A stretch of DNA of 64,000 bases from Jonquetella anthropi DSM 22815 (GTDB lineage Bacteria; Synergistota; Synergistia; Synergistales; Dethiosulfovibrionaceae), in NCBI RefSeq assembly GCF_000237805.1, contig NZ_CM001376.1, forward strand, positions 186,001 through 250,000. Direction: 5' to 3'. Below the pieces are notes generated by a model. The model was not told the origin of the DNA. It saw nothing but the letters and a program-made list of their open reading frames with translations, and did not search any database. How positions within the stretch are numbered: position 1 is the stretch's first letter; each line of letters begins with the position of its first letter. Of this stretch, positions 35,010 to 44,630 are shown piece after piece. The translations under genes and the position numbers were made by a program.

Positions 35010-35972
35010 ATGGGGCACTTTATGAAAAAAATGGCAGCGCTTGCTGTGGGCGGGCTTATTGTAACTTATGGGATAAGTTCAGCTGCTGATTTTATTACGA
35101 TTGGGTCCGGTGGGGTTGGCGGGACGTACTATCCATTAGGCGGAGCTATGGCTGAAGTTTTAACGAATGCTGGCATTGACGTCAAAGCAACATCTCGGTC
35201 AACGGCTGCGTCGAAAGAGAACTGCCGCTTGTTGGCGCGCGGCAGGGCACAGATTGGAATGGTTATGGGGTCAACGCTATGGCAGGCGTACAACGGCGTT
35301 GATGCCTTTGCACAAGATGGGAAGCTGCCTTTAAGAACTTTGATGAATATGTATGCCGCTCCTCAGCACATAGTTACTACGAGTGAGACGGGCATTCGGA
35401 AATTTGAAGATTTAAAGGGGAAGCGGGTATCGGTTGGTGCTCCTGGCGGGGGAGACCAAGTTTTAACGATGCTTATTTTGAAGGCCGCAGGCTGGGATCC
35501 GGAAAAAGACATTCAAAAGCAACAGCTCAGCCAACCCGAAGGAGCAACAGCATTAGTGGACGGTCACGTCGACGCTGTTTTTTGGAATTTTGCGGCGCCT
35601 GGATCGGCAGTTCTTGAAGTTGGAGCAGTCCGTCATGTTGTATTAGTGCCAATTCCGGAAGATGTGGTGAAAAAAGTTTGTGAGGATAACCCGTTCCTTT
35701 TCCGCTATGTCATAGAAAAAGGCGTGTATCCGGAGCAGACGGAAGACGTTCTGACGATCGCTGACGGTAACTACTTGGTAGTGAACGAAAGTATGAATCC
35801 TGATCTGAGCTTCAAGCTTGTAAAGACCATCATTGAACATCAAAAGGATTTTATGCAGGTAACGCCGCTTGCAGAGCATTTCAATCCAAAAGAGTCAAGT
35901 GTTGGCATCATCCCATTTTCTACTGGAGCGGTGAAATATTTTAAGGAACAAGGGTATGAGGTGATGCAATAG
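35010..35972 (+). CDS. TAXI family TRAP transporter solute-binding protein
   Basis: A 320-residue periplasmic receptor. The signal sequence (KKMAALAVGGLIVTYGISSA) is followed by DFITIGSGGVGGTYYPLGGAMAEVL, the TAXI hallmark, and by CRLLARGRAQIGMVMGSTLWQAY and VSVGAPGGGDQVLTM. AAAGGAGGTCATCG precedes the ATG. TAXI receptors bind glutamate, 2-oxoglutarate or other carboxylates in the few cases known. The fused permease follows after 47 nt, so this receptor is expected to bring the operon's substrate into the cell. Confidence 0.92.
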   Translation: MGHFMKKMAALAVGGLIVTYGISSAADFITIGSGGVGGTYYPLGGAMAEVLTNAGIDVKATSRSTAASKENCRLLARGRAQIGMVMGSTLWQAYNGVDAFAQDGKLPLRTLMNMYAAPQHIVTTSETGIRKFEDLKGKRVSVGAPGGGDQVLTMLILKAAGWDPEKDIQKQQLSQPEGATALVDGHVDAVFWNFAAPGSAVLEVGAVRHVVLVPIPEDVVKKVCEDNPFLFRYVIEKGVYPEQTEDVLTIADGNYLVVNESMNPDLSFKLVKTIIEHQKDFMQVTPLAEHFNPKESSVGIIPFSTGAVKYFKEQGYEVMQ

Positions 35973-36019
35973 CGAAATTATGTTATTGAGCAAGATATTT
36001 TAATGGCTGAGGTGGTCTT

Positions 36020-37963
36020 ATGAGCGAACCGGTAAGAAGACAGACGGAGCCGCAAGATCCTAGTTTGGAGGCAACTTCTGACTCTAATCCTGAAGAGAGT
36101 AAATATCGGCGGTTATCAGGATGGCAAGCTTGGGTTGTTTGTGGGGTTGCCTTCGGGGCGTCGTGTTTTCATTTGTATACGGCGGCCTTTGGGCAGCTGT
36201 CAGCCATGTATCAAAGAGGCTGGCACTGGATGCTTATGGGAGTCTTGCTTTTCTTACGGTATCCAGCGACAAAAAATCGTCCCAAAAACCGGATAGATCT
36301 TTGGGATTGGGGACTGGCTCTTTGTGTGATTATTTGTTGTGCCAATATCCTTTGGAATTATGAAGCTATTGCACAACGGGAAGGTATGGCTATCCCTTCT
36401 GATATTTACCTAGGGCTCGTCATGGTGCTTTTGGTTCTTGAAGGGTGTCGCCGTTCAATGGGATGGCCATTGCCATTAATGGCTTCAATTGCCCTGGCTT
36501 ACGCTGTGTTAGGTCCATATTTACCGGGCGTTTTGGCTCACGGCGGTTTCCCTGTAGATGAATTGGCGCCGTTTTTGTATTTGCGTACAGACGGTATCTT
36601 TGGCGTCCCGCTTGGCGTTTCGGCATCGTTTATTTTCCTGTTTGTTCTCTTTGGGGCGTTTTTAAATCTTTCGGGGGCTGGACAGTTTTTCATTGATTTG
36701 GCAGTTGCTCTGGCGGGAAAAAGCACAGGCGGTCCTGGCAAGGCGGCGGTGGTCGCTAGCGGATTAATGGGGATGGTATCAGGGAGTTCCTGTGCAAATA
36801 CCGTTACCACAGGGGCTTTCACAATTCCGTTGATGAAGCAATCAGGATATTCCTCCACGTTCTCGGGGGCCATTGTTGCCGCAGCTTCGACAGGGGGGCA
36901 GGTCATGCCCCCTGTAATGGGTGCCGCTGCGTTTATTATGGCGCAGTTCTTAGGAGTTTCGTATTGGGAAATTGTGGTGGCAGCAGCTATCCCAGCGACG
37001 CTTTATTTCGTCTCCATCTTGGCGATGGTTCATTTCCGCGCTGGGAAATTGCGGATGAAGCGCTTAAAGGCGGAGCAGCTACCCCAATTAAAGGAAGTTT
37101 TAAGACAAGGCTGGTATTTGTTGGTCCCATTGCTCACGTTAGTGGGTTTCCTAGCACGAGGATATTCCCCAGTTAAGGCCGTATTTTGGTCGATGATTCT
37201 GCTTGTCGTGGTTTCTTGGATAGGCAATAAAAACAAACGAATGACGCCGGCTAGGATAATACAGGCAATGGTAGAAGGCGGGCTTGGTGCTGTCGAAGTT
37301 GCAGCTGCTTGTGCTTGCTCAGGCATAGTTATTGGCGTCATTGGCATCAGCGGAGTAGGCTTGGCGTTCTCTTCGTTTGTTCTTAGTCTCTCTGGGGGAA
37401 TATTGCCGTTAGCGCTTGTTCTGACCATGGTGGGGTCGATTATCCTCGGAATGGGTGTTCCGACCACAGCGCAGTACATCATTACTTCAACGTTAGCAGC
37501 GCCTGCGCTCGCACAACTCGGAGTTCCAATGATGTCGGCCCATCTGTTTTGTTTGTACTTTGGCGTTTTGGCAGATGTTTCTCCCCCCGTCGCGTTGGCT
37601 ACATATGCCGCCTCTGGTATTGCCAAATCAAACCCAATGAAAACGGGTTTCACAGCTCTTATAACGGCAGTGGCAGGATTTTTAGTCCCGTACATGTTTA
37701 TTTATAACCCATATTTATTATTAAACGGGGGCATTTTCCACATTGTTGTCGGCTGTGGAACTGCAGTGATTGGCATCATCGGCTTGGCGGCCGGAGTCCA
37801 AGGGTATCTAGTTGAGGATTTGAATTTTGTTGAGAGACTGGCGCTGATCTTAGTTCCGTTTTTAATAATTTATCCGACTTTAAACAGCAACTTAGTTGGC
37901 GTCGGGATCGTAGTCCTCATATTTATTTTGCAAAAGTATAGAAAAAAAGCGTCTGAGAATTGA
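36020..37963 (+). CDS. TRAP transporter fused permease (DctQM-type, TAXI)
   Basis: A 647-residue inner-membrane protein with about sixteen or more helices. The N-terminal third is the small-subunit part (four helices). The large-subunit part has GLMGMVSGSSCANTVTTGAFTIPLMK near residue 255, STGGQVMPPVMGAAAFIMAQFLG near 292, and a second-half repeat GMGVPTTAQYIITSTLAAPAL near 478. Fused permeases are the normal partners of TAXI receptors. The gene is low in GC and part of the island operon. Confidence 0.93.
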   Translation: MSEPVRRQTEPQDPSLEATSDSNPEESKYRRLSGWQAWVVCGVAFGASCFHLYTAAFGQLSAMYQRGWHWMLMGVLLFLRYPATKNRPKNRIDLWDWGLALCVIICCANILWNYEAIAQREGMAIPSDIYLGLVMVLLVLEGCRRSMGWPLPLMASIALAYAVLGPYLPGVLAHGGFPVDELAPFLYLRTDGIFGVPLGVSASFIFLFVLFGAFLNLSGAGQFFIDLAVALAGKSTGGPGKAAVVASGLMGMVSGSSCANTVTTGAFTIPLMKQSGYSSTFSGAIVAAASTGGQVMPPVMGAAAFIMAQFLGVSYWEIVVAAAIPATLYFVSILAMVHFRAGKLRMKRLKAEQLPQLKEVLRQGWYLLVPLLTLVGFLARGYSPVKAVFWSMILLVVVSWIGNKNKRMTPARIIQAMVEGGLGAVEVAAACACSGIVIGVIGISGVGLAFSSFVLSLSGGILPLALVLTMVGSIILGMGVPTTAQYIITSTLAAPALAQLGVPMMSAHLFCLYFGVLADVSPPVALATYAASGIAKSNPMKTGFTALITAVAGFLVPYMFIYNPYLLLNGGIFHIVVGCGTAVIGIIGLAAGVQGYLVEDLNFVERLALILVPFLIIYPTLNSNLVGVGIVVLIFILQKYRKKASEN

Positions 37964-37995
37964 ATTCACGAGCACGCTTGAAGGAGTGACCATTC

Positions 37996-38685
37996 ATGAG
38001 TCGCAGCATGATTAAGCCGGTCGTTTCAGCGAAAGAAGCTGTTCAAACGATCAAGCCAGGTAATGCGATTATGGTCGGCGGATTTAATTATGGGGGCATA
38101 CCGTATACGCTCGTCGATGCACTCATTGAAGCCGGAACAGATAACTTAACGATGATTTCTAATGACACGATATATGCCGATGTCGGACACGGCAAGTTGG
38201 TGGCCAATGGGCGAGTTAAGAAAGTAATTGCTTCTCATGTCGGGCTCAATAAAAAAACCGGCGAGTTATTTAATGCGGGCAAGCTTGAATTGGAACTCGT
38301 GCCGCAGGGTACTTTTGTAGAAAGAATTAGATGTGGCGGGTTTGGTTTAGGTGGGTTTTTAACGCCTACGGGAGTGGGGACAGTTGTAGAAGAAGGCAAG
38401 CAAGTGATGGAGGTGGAAGGGAAAAAATATATCCTAGAACTTCCGTTGCGCGCTGACGTAGCCTTAATTCGTGCCCATAAAGCTGACCGGATGGGCAATC
38501 TAACATATTTGGGAACGAATAGAAATTTCAACCCCACAATGGCTACTGCTGCAAATGTTGTTATTGCTGAAGTGGATTCGATTGTTGATATTGGAGAACT
38601 AGATCCTAATGAAATTGTTACACCGGGTATTCTTGTAGATCTTCTTGTTGTAAAGGGGGATAGCTACTATGCTGCCCGTACTTGA
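37996..38685 (+). CDS. CoA-transferase alpha subunit (3-oxoacid/acetate type)
   Basis: A 229-residue family I CoA-transferase subunit A. Blocks seen are VSAKEAVQTIKPGNAIMVGGFNYGGIP near the N-terminus, GHGKLVANGRVKKVIASHVGLN, LELVPQGTFVERIRCGGFGLGGFLTPTGVGT and GNLTYLGTNRNFNPTMATAAN. It matches AtoD/ScoA/PcaI-like proteins. The subunit B gene overlaps it by 17 bp, so they form a heteromer. Substrates are usually acetoacetate, 3-oxoadipate or short acyl acids; the adjacent thiolase favours a 3-oxo acid. Confidence 0.9.
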   Translation: MSRSMIKPVVSAKEAVQTIKPGNAIMVGGFNYGGIPYTLVDALIEAGTDNLTMISNDTIYADVGHGKLVANGRVKKVIASHVGLNKKTGELFNAGKLELELVPQGTFVERIRCGGFGLGGFLTPTGVGTVVEEGKQVMEVEGKKYILELPLRADVALIRAHKADRMGNLTYLGTNRNFNPTMATAANVVIAEVDSIVDIGELDPNEIVTPGILVDLLVVKGDSYYAART

Positions 38686-39358
38686 TGAAGAGAAAGTTAG
38701 GACTCGCATTGCGAAACGTCTTGCGCTGGAGTTTTCTGATGGGGACGTGGTGAACTTAGGTATTGGTATCCCAACGTTGGTTTCTGATTATGTCCCTGAA
38801 AATGTTCATATGATAATGCAGACCGAGAACGGAGTTGTTGGAGCGGGTCCTGTGCCAGAAAAAAAAGACTACCGCTATATCGGTGCGGGCGGACGTTTTG
38901 TCAGCTTATTGCCCGGCAGTTGCTGCATTTCTAGTGAAATGAGTTTCGGCTTAATACGAGGCGGGCATGTAGACGCTACAGTCCTAGGGACCTTAGAGGT
39001 AGACCAAGAAGGCAACCTTGCAAATTGGATGGTTCCAGGAAAAATGATTCCCGGCATGGGCGGGGCGATGGATTTAGTCGTCGGCGCTAAAAAGGTGTAT
39101 GTGGCTACGACACATGTGGACAAAAAAGGCCGTCCCAAAATTTTGAAAAAATGCCGACTTCCATTAACGGCAATCAAAGTGGTTTCCATGATCGTCACGG
39201 AGTTTGCAGTATTTTCTCTAGAAAATAACCGGATGACATTGTTAGAAATTGCTCCTGAAGTGACATTGGAGGACATTAGAGAAAATACCGAAGCGGAATT
39301 CCTTGTCGCAGATCCGCTTAAAATCATGCAGGGCGTGGAGGGGGAGAAGGATGAGTAA
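38669..39358 (+). CDS. CoA-transferase beta subunit (3-oxoacid/acetate type)
   Basis: A 229-residue family I subunit B. The catalytic glutamate is E53 in IMQTENGVVGAGPVP (the ENG motif), and VNLGIGIPTLVSDYVP and GFLIRGGHVD-type (here FGLIRGGHVDATVLGTLEVDQEGNLANWM, in parts) blocks match AtoA/ScoB. AAAGGGGGA lies upstream of the ATG. The stop overlaps the thiolase start. Alpha and beta are separate genes, as in bacterial acetoacetate CoA-transferases. Confidence 0.9.
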   Translation: MLPVLDEEKVRTRIAKRLALEFSDGDVVNLGIGIPTLVSDYVPENVHMIMQTENGVVGAGPVPEKKDYRYIGAGGRFVSLLPGSCCISSEMSFGLIRGGHVDATVLGTLEVDQEGNLANWMVPGKMIPGMGGAMDLVVGAKKVYVATTHVDKKGRPKILKKCRLPLTAIKVVSMIVTEFAVFSLENNRMTLLEIAPEVTLEDIRENTEAEFLVADPLKIMQGVEGEKDE

Positions 39359-40535
39359 CCCAGTTGTATTAAGCGCTGTTCGCACTGCTGGTGGCAAATT
39401 TGGCGGGGGACTGTCGAAACTTCCTGCTACAGAACTAGGTTCAATCGCAATAAAAGCGGCAGTAGAAAGAGCAAAAATAAACGCTGCAGATGTCGATGAG
39501 GTTATTCTTGGAAATGGCTGGCAGGCCGGCGTTGGGGCTAATCCAGCGAGAGCTGCAATGGCTTTGGCAGAGTTGCCGCAATCTATCCCCGCTTTTACTG
39601 TCAATATTCGCTGTGGTTCTGGACTGCGTACGATTATGCTCGGTGCAGACAAGATTAGATTGGGCGATGGGAAAGTAGTCGTGGCCGGCGGCATGGAAAG
39701 CGCATCAAATGTGCCCTACATTTTGCCCAGTGCTCGGTGGGGTTTTCGTATGGGCGACCAAAAGGCGCTGGACGTGTTGCATAAGGATGGATTCCATTGT
39801 CCGATCTGTGACCGTTTGATGGGCGAGATTACTGAAGATATCGCATGCGAGTACGGCATTACGCGCAAAGAGCAAGATGAATTTGCTTTAGCAAGCCATA
39901 TGAAAGCAATTTCGGCTATACAGCAGGGGGCTTTCAAAGATGAGATAGTCCCTGTAACGATACGAAATAAGAAGAAGGGTGATCAACGTATTGAAGTTGA
40001 TGAAATACCCAGAGAGGATACGTCGCTTGAGGCGCTAGGCAAACTGCCGACAATTTTTAAAAAGGACGGCGGGACGATTACTGCTGGGAGCAGTTCGGCC
40101 CTTTGTGATAATAGCAGTGTTCTTGTTGTTGCTGATGCCGATTGGAGCCGAGAAAGAGAAATAAAACCAATAGCTGAGATTTTGGGATATGGTGTGGGCG
40201 CGTTGGAAGCGTCGCGTTTCCCGTTGGGGCCTATTGTTGCAATGCCGAAAGCTCTAAAAATGGCCGGCTTATCTTTGAATGACATGGAACTTATTGAAAT
40301 CAACGAGGCCTTTGCGGCTCAAGTTATTGCCTGTCATAAAGAAATGCCATTCGATATGAATAAATTAAATATTCATGGAGGAGCCATTGCGTTAGGGCAT
40401 CCCATCGGTGCGACTGGAGCGAAAATTCTAACCACCTTAATTTATGCACTGAAAAATTCTGGCAAAGAATTAGGGATAGCCAGCGCGTGTATTGGCGGTG
40501 GTCAAGGGGTGGCGATGGTAGTTCGCGCTATGTAG
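39351..40535 (+). CDS. Thiolase (acetyl-CoA acetyltransferase family)
   Basis: A 394-residue thiolase with an intact active site: acylated Cys C88 in NIRCGSGLR, His in GGAIALGHPIGATG near residue 346, and the second Cys in SACIGGGQG near 380. ATG 39351 lies in ATGAGTAA overlapping the CoA-transferase stop, with GGGGGAGAAGG upstream; the frame is open further up inside the previous gene. In this setting it would cleave a 3-oxoacyl-CoA with free CoA to acetyl-CoA and a shorter acyl-CoA. Confidence 0.93.
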   Translation: MSNPVVLSAVRTAGGKFGGGLSKLPATELGSIAIKAAVERAKINAADVDEVILGNGWQAGVGANPARAAMALAELPQSIPAFTVNIRCGSGLRTIMLGADKIRLGDGKVVVAGGMESASNVPYILPSARWGFRMGDQKALDVLHKDGFHCPICDRLMGEITEDIACEYGITRKEQDEFALASHMKAISAIQQGAFKDEIVPVTIRNKKKGDQRIEVDEIPREDTSLEALGKLPTIFKKDGGTITAGSSSALCDNSSVLVVADADWSREREIKPIAEILGYGVGALEASRFPLGPIVAMPKALKMAGLSLNDMELIEINEAFAAQVIACHKEMPFDMNKLNIHGGAIALGHPIGATGAKILTTLIYALKNSGKELGIASACIGGGQGVAMVVRAM

Positions 40536-40578
40536 GATGCTTTCAGGTGTTTTATTTTGCATGCACTAGAGGTGAATT

Positions 40579-41817
40579 ATGTCGAAAAATACAGACAGCA
40601 ATTACGGTTTTGAGCTTTCTGCTCTTAAGTTGGAGCCGTTAACGTTCTGGGAAGGCGCTGCCATGATCGTTGGAACTGATATTGGTTCTGGCGTTCTTGC
40701 ATTAGCCTATGGCGCAAGACTGGCCGGATGGCCTATCTTAGTTTTTTGGCTAGTGATTACAGCCGTTTTTACAACGATTTCGATGTTTTACACCGTAGAA
40801 GCAACCTTACGGACGAAGAAGCCATTACAAATTAGCGGTTTGGCAGAAAGATATTTGGGGCAGGGCGGTTCGTGGCTGTTGTTTGCTGCTGTAGTTGTTA
40901 ATTCTATTGGATGTCTCGTTGCATATACATCAGGAAGCGGGAATATTTTAAGCAGTTTCCTTGGCGTTCCCCGAAGCGTAGGTAGTTTGTTGTTTTTCAT
41001 CCCGTCAACTCTAGTTGTCTGGCTCGGACTGCGCGCTACTGGGGTCGCTGAGAAGGGACTCACTATCTGTATGGGAACAATGATGGTGATCCTTATAGCA
41101 GCTTCTGTTGTTAATAAGAATTTTTCTGTGGCTAATTTGATTTCTCGGAATTGGTACTATGGAATACCTGTTTTTAACTTGACGATCTTCTCGTATATTT
41201 CTCAATATCTTGTTCCTGAGCTTACAAGGGGATTTGCGGCCTCAGGGAAAATCAGGGAGCTTCCGCGTTCTATTACTGTTGGGCGTATTTTCAGTTTCTT
41301 GTTGTTCGCTGGTATTCCCATGGCGGCTATCGGTCTTCAGGGGAAAGAAAATGTTTCGCAGGTTGTGACGATTGCTTGGGGAGAGGCCTTAGGCCAATGG
41401 GCTTTCTTCACGGCTAACTTGTTTGCCCTTTGTGCCATGATGACCTCGTTTTGGACGATTGGTGAAACGTTGCTGACCAATATCGTGGACCGCTTTAAGT
41501 TCCCAGACGAACATAACCCCAAATATCGCATAATAGCTCTGCTGTTAGTCATAGTGCCTCCATTCTATTTGGCGTATTCAGGAATGGTAGACTTTGTAAA
41601 CGCTATATTTTATAGCGGGTCTTTTGCAGGTGTTGTCATGTCTATTATGCCCATTTTTATTTTGAAAAAGGCACGATTGACTGGTGACAGGGAACCGGAG
41701 TGGACCTGTGGCGGTTATTACCATCCTGTAATTCAGCTGGCGATATGTGTTCTGTTTTTAGGCGCCGCATTTTATGCGGTTTTTCAGACTTTGGGTCTTT
41801 TGCCAGCAGGTTGGTAG
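40579..41817 (+). CDS. Amino acid permease, aromatic/HAAAP-like superfamily
   Basis: A 412-residue carrier with about eleven helices. The first helix WEGAAMIVGTDIGSGVLALAYGARLAGWP carries the GxG unwound-helix pattern of the APC/HAAAP fold. Similar bacterial proteins move tryptophan, tyrosine, serine or threonine; the substrate here is unknown. A GAGGTG site precedes the ATG by 6 nt. It is the last high-confidence member of the operon before a terminator, giving the island a second uptake route. Confidence 0.82.
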   Translation: MSKNTDSNYGFELSALKLEPLTFWEGAAMIVGTDIGSGVLALAYGARLAGWPILVFWLVITAVFTTISMFYTVEATLRTKKPLQISGLAERYLGQGGSWLLFAAVVVNSIGCLVAYTSGSGNILSSFLGVPRSVGSLLFFIPSTLVVWLGLRATGVAEKGLTICMGTMMVILIAASVVNKNFSVANLISRNWYYGIPVFNLTIFSYISQYLVPELTRGFAASGKIRELPRSITVGRIFSFLLFAGIPMAAIGLQGKENVSQVVTIAWGEALGQWAFFTANLFALCAMMTSFWTIGETLLTNIVDRFKFPDEHNPKYRIIALLLVIVPPFYLAYSGMVDFVNAIFYSGSFAGVVMSIMPIFILKKARLTGDREPEWTCGGYYHPVIQLAICVLFLGAAFYAVFQTLGLLPAGW

Positions 41818-41823
41818 AAATAG

Positions 41824-41854
41824 GCAAGAGTCGGCCGAACAGGCCGACTCTTGC
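41824..41854 (+). terminator. Rho-independent terminator after the permease
   Basis: A perfect 13-bp stem GCAAGAGTCGGCC with a GAACA loop, then AATAATTTGT. Confidence 0.85.
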
Positions 41855-41892
41855 AATAATTTGTCTATTGTCATGTGCGAGGAAGTGACAAA

Positions 41893-43304
41893 ATGTGCTA
41901 TATGATCCTTGCGGGTAAAAAGCATGTGAAGGCTCTGCAATTTTCGCCGGTCATAACAACGATTTACAGGGAAACCAAGGAAGCTTATACGAGTTATTGC
42001 CAGAAGGGCGCGAGGAACAGAAAATATCGTTGCCTTCAGGCGCAAGTATTGTATTGCCTCCCAATACCTTAGCTTGTCTCATTTTAAAAACATGGCGGGG
42101 ATATATGGAGGGAGACGCCGTGGCAATAAATCAGGATCTAGTAGCTATAGCCGGCGGCGTAGATTTAGGCGTAGACCGAAATAGACAAGCGGAGTTGGCA
42201 GATCCGTTAATAAGTGATGGGGTCTCTGGTGCTGTCAGATATATTGCTCTTGAACAGGCGCATACTGCTCGGGAGTGCGTTCAATTAATTGGAAATTATT
42301 ATAACCAATATGGTATTTCATATCCATCTGGCGTCGGGGTCGTTGACGCCAATGAAGCGTGGTATATGGAAGCTGGCGGCGGTTCCTGCTGGGCGGCAGT
42401 TCGTGTGCCAGATGAATGCTATATGGTGCAAGCAAACGGTTTCCGTATAGGAGAAGTTGACCCAGATGATAAGGAGCATTTTTTATGCTCTCCTGATTTG
42501 TTAAAGTTTGCAGAGCAGAAAAAACTGTGGTCCCCAAAAGAAGGGCCATTTAATTTTTCTGTAGCGTTTGGCGGAAAAATGCTTCGGCAGGCTCATACGA
42601 TGCGGTTTAATCCGCGAAGAGTATGGGGCTGTATGCGGCATTTAAATCCTTCGTTACATTTAGATCCTCAGGCAGAACGGCATCCATTGTTTCTTGAGCC
42701 GGAAAGAAAGATATCGGTCTCTGTTTTAAAGGCTCTGCTAAGAGATCAATTTGACGATACAGAATATCAAGCCTTTCCAAAGAGCGGCGGTTATGGAGCA
42801 GATCGGCCAGTATGTGTGCCAAGTTGTGTTCATTCAGCAATTATTGAACTTAATAGTCACCTGCCGGTTGGTGCAGGAGGAATAATATGGGGAAGCTTGG
42901 CTTCGCCCTCAACGTCTCCTTATGTACCGTGTTATTTAGGGGTGCAGGATCTGCCAGAAGAATTTAAAGTCAGCAGTCCAACATATGACGCGGGGTCTGC
43001 CTTTTGGCATTTTAGGAGCCTTTCTAATCTATCTATGGTTAACCCGCAGGAGCTAGTTCCAGTCATTCAAGCTCAGTGGAAATTATTCGAGGATAGGATT
43101 CAGCGGGAGCATTTTGATTTACTCAAAAAAATAGAGCCCCTCCAACAAGATAACGGACATGAGCGACTTAGGATGCTATCAAGCTCAACGCAGAATTTTT
43201 TTGATGAGTCACTTGTAAAGTGCAAAGAAATTGAGGGATTTTTGCAGACAGAAATTGCAAAGGATATTCACAGAATATTTTCTGTCAGTGAACTGTCATG
43301 GTAG
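41893..43304 (+). CDS. C69-like (dipeptidase/NTN-hydrolase) protein with apparent -1 frameshift
   Basis: The first codons read MCYMILAGKK, with an N-terminal nucleophile Cys after Met removal, as in cytosolic C69 enzymes. They then lose frame at the A5 run 41917-41921. With one more A, or a -1 slip, the product continues ACEGSAIFAGHNNDLQGNQG, then into the frame ending at 43304, about 470 residues in all. Annotated without correction, the protein would begin at TTG 41997 and lack the catalytic Cys and HNND motif. The start follows GAAGTGACAAA. It may be a true mutation, a sequencing error, or slippage that allows expression. Its stop overlaps the next C69 gene. Confidence 0.75.
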
Positions 43305-44629
43305 TCATTATAACGATTCTTCTAGCCATATTTATCTTGTCACTCTTCCACTGTCAGGCTCAGGCTTGTACAACGATCTTGATTGGAGCAAATTTAACTG
43401 AAGATAATGTTATTATGCACGGACACATTGAAGACATGGGAATAAATGCGGAAGGAGAGATCTGGCATACAGAGGAAACAGATTGGGAGAGTGGAAAGGA
43501 AATTGCGGTGCCCTATGTGAAAATAAGTCAGCCGGAAAAGACTATTGCATACTGGGCGTCCGGTAACAGTTTAGGAACTTCTGGATTAGGCATAGACAAC
43601 AGTTTAGAATCTTATAACTCAGTTTTAGTGGGAGTTAATCAGTGCGGCGTTTGTGTCTCTTGTAACTGGTGCTATTCCCGCGAACAGGTTTGCGAAAGAC
43701 AAGGCATTAGAAGATATGCTTTGCGCCAACTCATTTTAGAAAGGGCGCACTCAGCATATCAAGGAGTATTGTTGTTGGGCGAGTTTATGAATCAATGGGG
43801 CCAGGCGGATTGGAATGGGTTGTTGTTTGCAATCTCTGATGCTCGAGAAGGGTGGATAGTCGAAATTACAACGAAACACTGGGTAGCTCGAAGAGTTCGT
43901 GATGATGAAATTTTTGTCGCAGCTAATCGGTTTACGATTGGAAGAGACTTCGACCTAGGGTCTTGCGATATTGAAAACTTCTCTATCCAGCAGCAATGGC
44001 GTAACGAAGGTGACTTCAGTTTTTGTGCAAGTTATACTTTGCCTGAGAGAGCAGAATCCCCATATGATGTGTTGCGCGAAGAACGGATAAAAGATTATTT
44101 AAAGATTCACAAAGGTCGCATTTGTGTCAATCACATTTTGGAAATTTTCCAAGATCGATACGAGGGAACCAAATATTTTCGATTCCCTCGAGAAGATGTC
44201 GAACTTTGGGAAAAGACCTGTGAAGAACACAATTTGCCTCGGCCAATCTGTACGAATTTAGCCCAGTCCTTCTTTGTTACAAAAAACGCTCCCGCTGGTA
44301 ATATTTGTTTTATTGGCTTGGGAACCCCAGGGTATAGTGGCGTTGTTCCTCTTTTACCGAACTCAAAGACTTTGCCGAAAGAGTTTTCGCAGTCAGGAAA
44401 AGATAGCGCGTGGTCGGTTTTCAGGAATTTGGGGCTGTTGGCGGATCGTCAGTATTCAGTTCGATCCAGCTATTTAAAAAATGAGTGGCGAAGGATGAAT
44501 GACTGGACTCAAAAGCAGGCCGCTCAGGCAATAAAAGCTGACGCACGAGAGCAATCAGCACTAACTTTTCAAATAGGAGAAACAGTTCTTGCGACAGCTC
44601 AAAAGCTTTTAATGCGTTGGACAGACTAA
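43298..44629 (+). CDS. Exported C69-family peptidase-like protein
   Basis: A 443-residue protein with an N-terminal signal/anchor (MVVIITILLAIFILSLF) and an HCQAQA-C site. Cleavage before the Cys exposes CTTILIGANLTEDNVIMHGHIED, the NTN-hydrolase start of the C69 family. Further family blocks are GWIVEITTKHWVARRVRDDEIFVAANRF. It overlaps the preceding relative by 7 bp. Cytosolic and exported relatives side by side suggest peptide or acyl-amino acid processing on both sides of the membrane. Whether it is a dipeptidase or an acylase is not certain. Confidence 0.8.
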   Translation: MVVIITILLAIFILSLFHCQAQACTTILIGANLTEDNVIMHGHIEDMGINAEGEIWHTEETDWESGKEIAVPYVKISQPEKTIAYWASGNSLGTSGLGIDNSLESYNSVLVGVNQCGVCVSCNWCYSREQVCERQGIRRYALRQLILERAHSAYQGVLLLGEFMNQWGQADWNGLLFAISDAREGWIVEITTKHWVARRVRDDEIFVAANRFTIGRDFDLGSCDIENFSIQQQWRNEGDFSFCASYTLPERAESPYDVLREERIKDYLKIHKGRICVNHILEIFQDRYEGTKYFRFPREDVELWEKTCEEHNLPRPICTNLAQSFFVTKNAPAGNICFIGLGTPGYSGVVPLLPNSKTLPKEFSQSGKDSAWSVFRNLGLLADRQYSVRSSYLKNEWRRMNDWTQKQAAQAIKADAREQSALTFQIGETVLATAQKLLMRWTD

Positions 44630-44630
44630 A

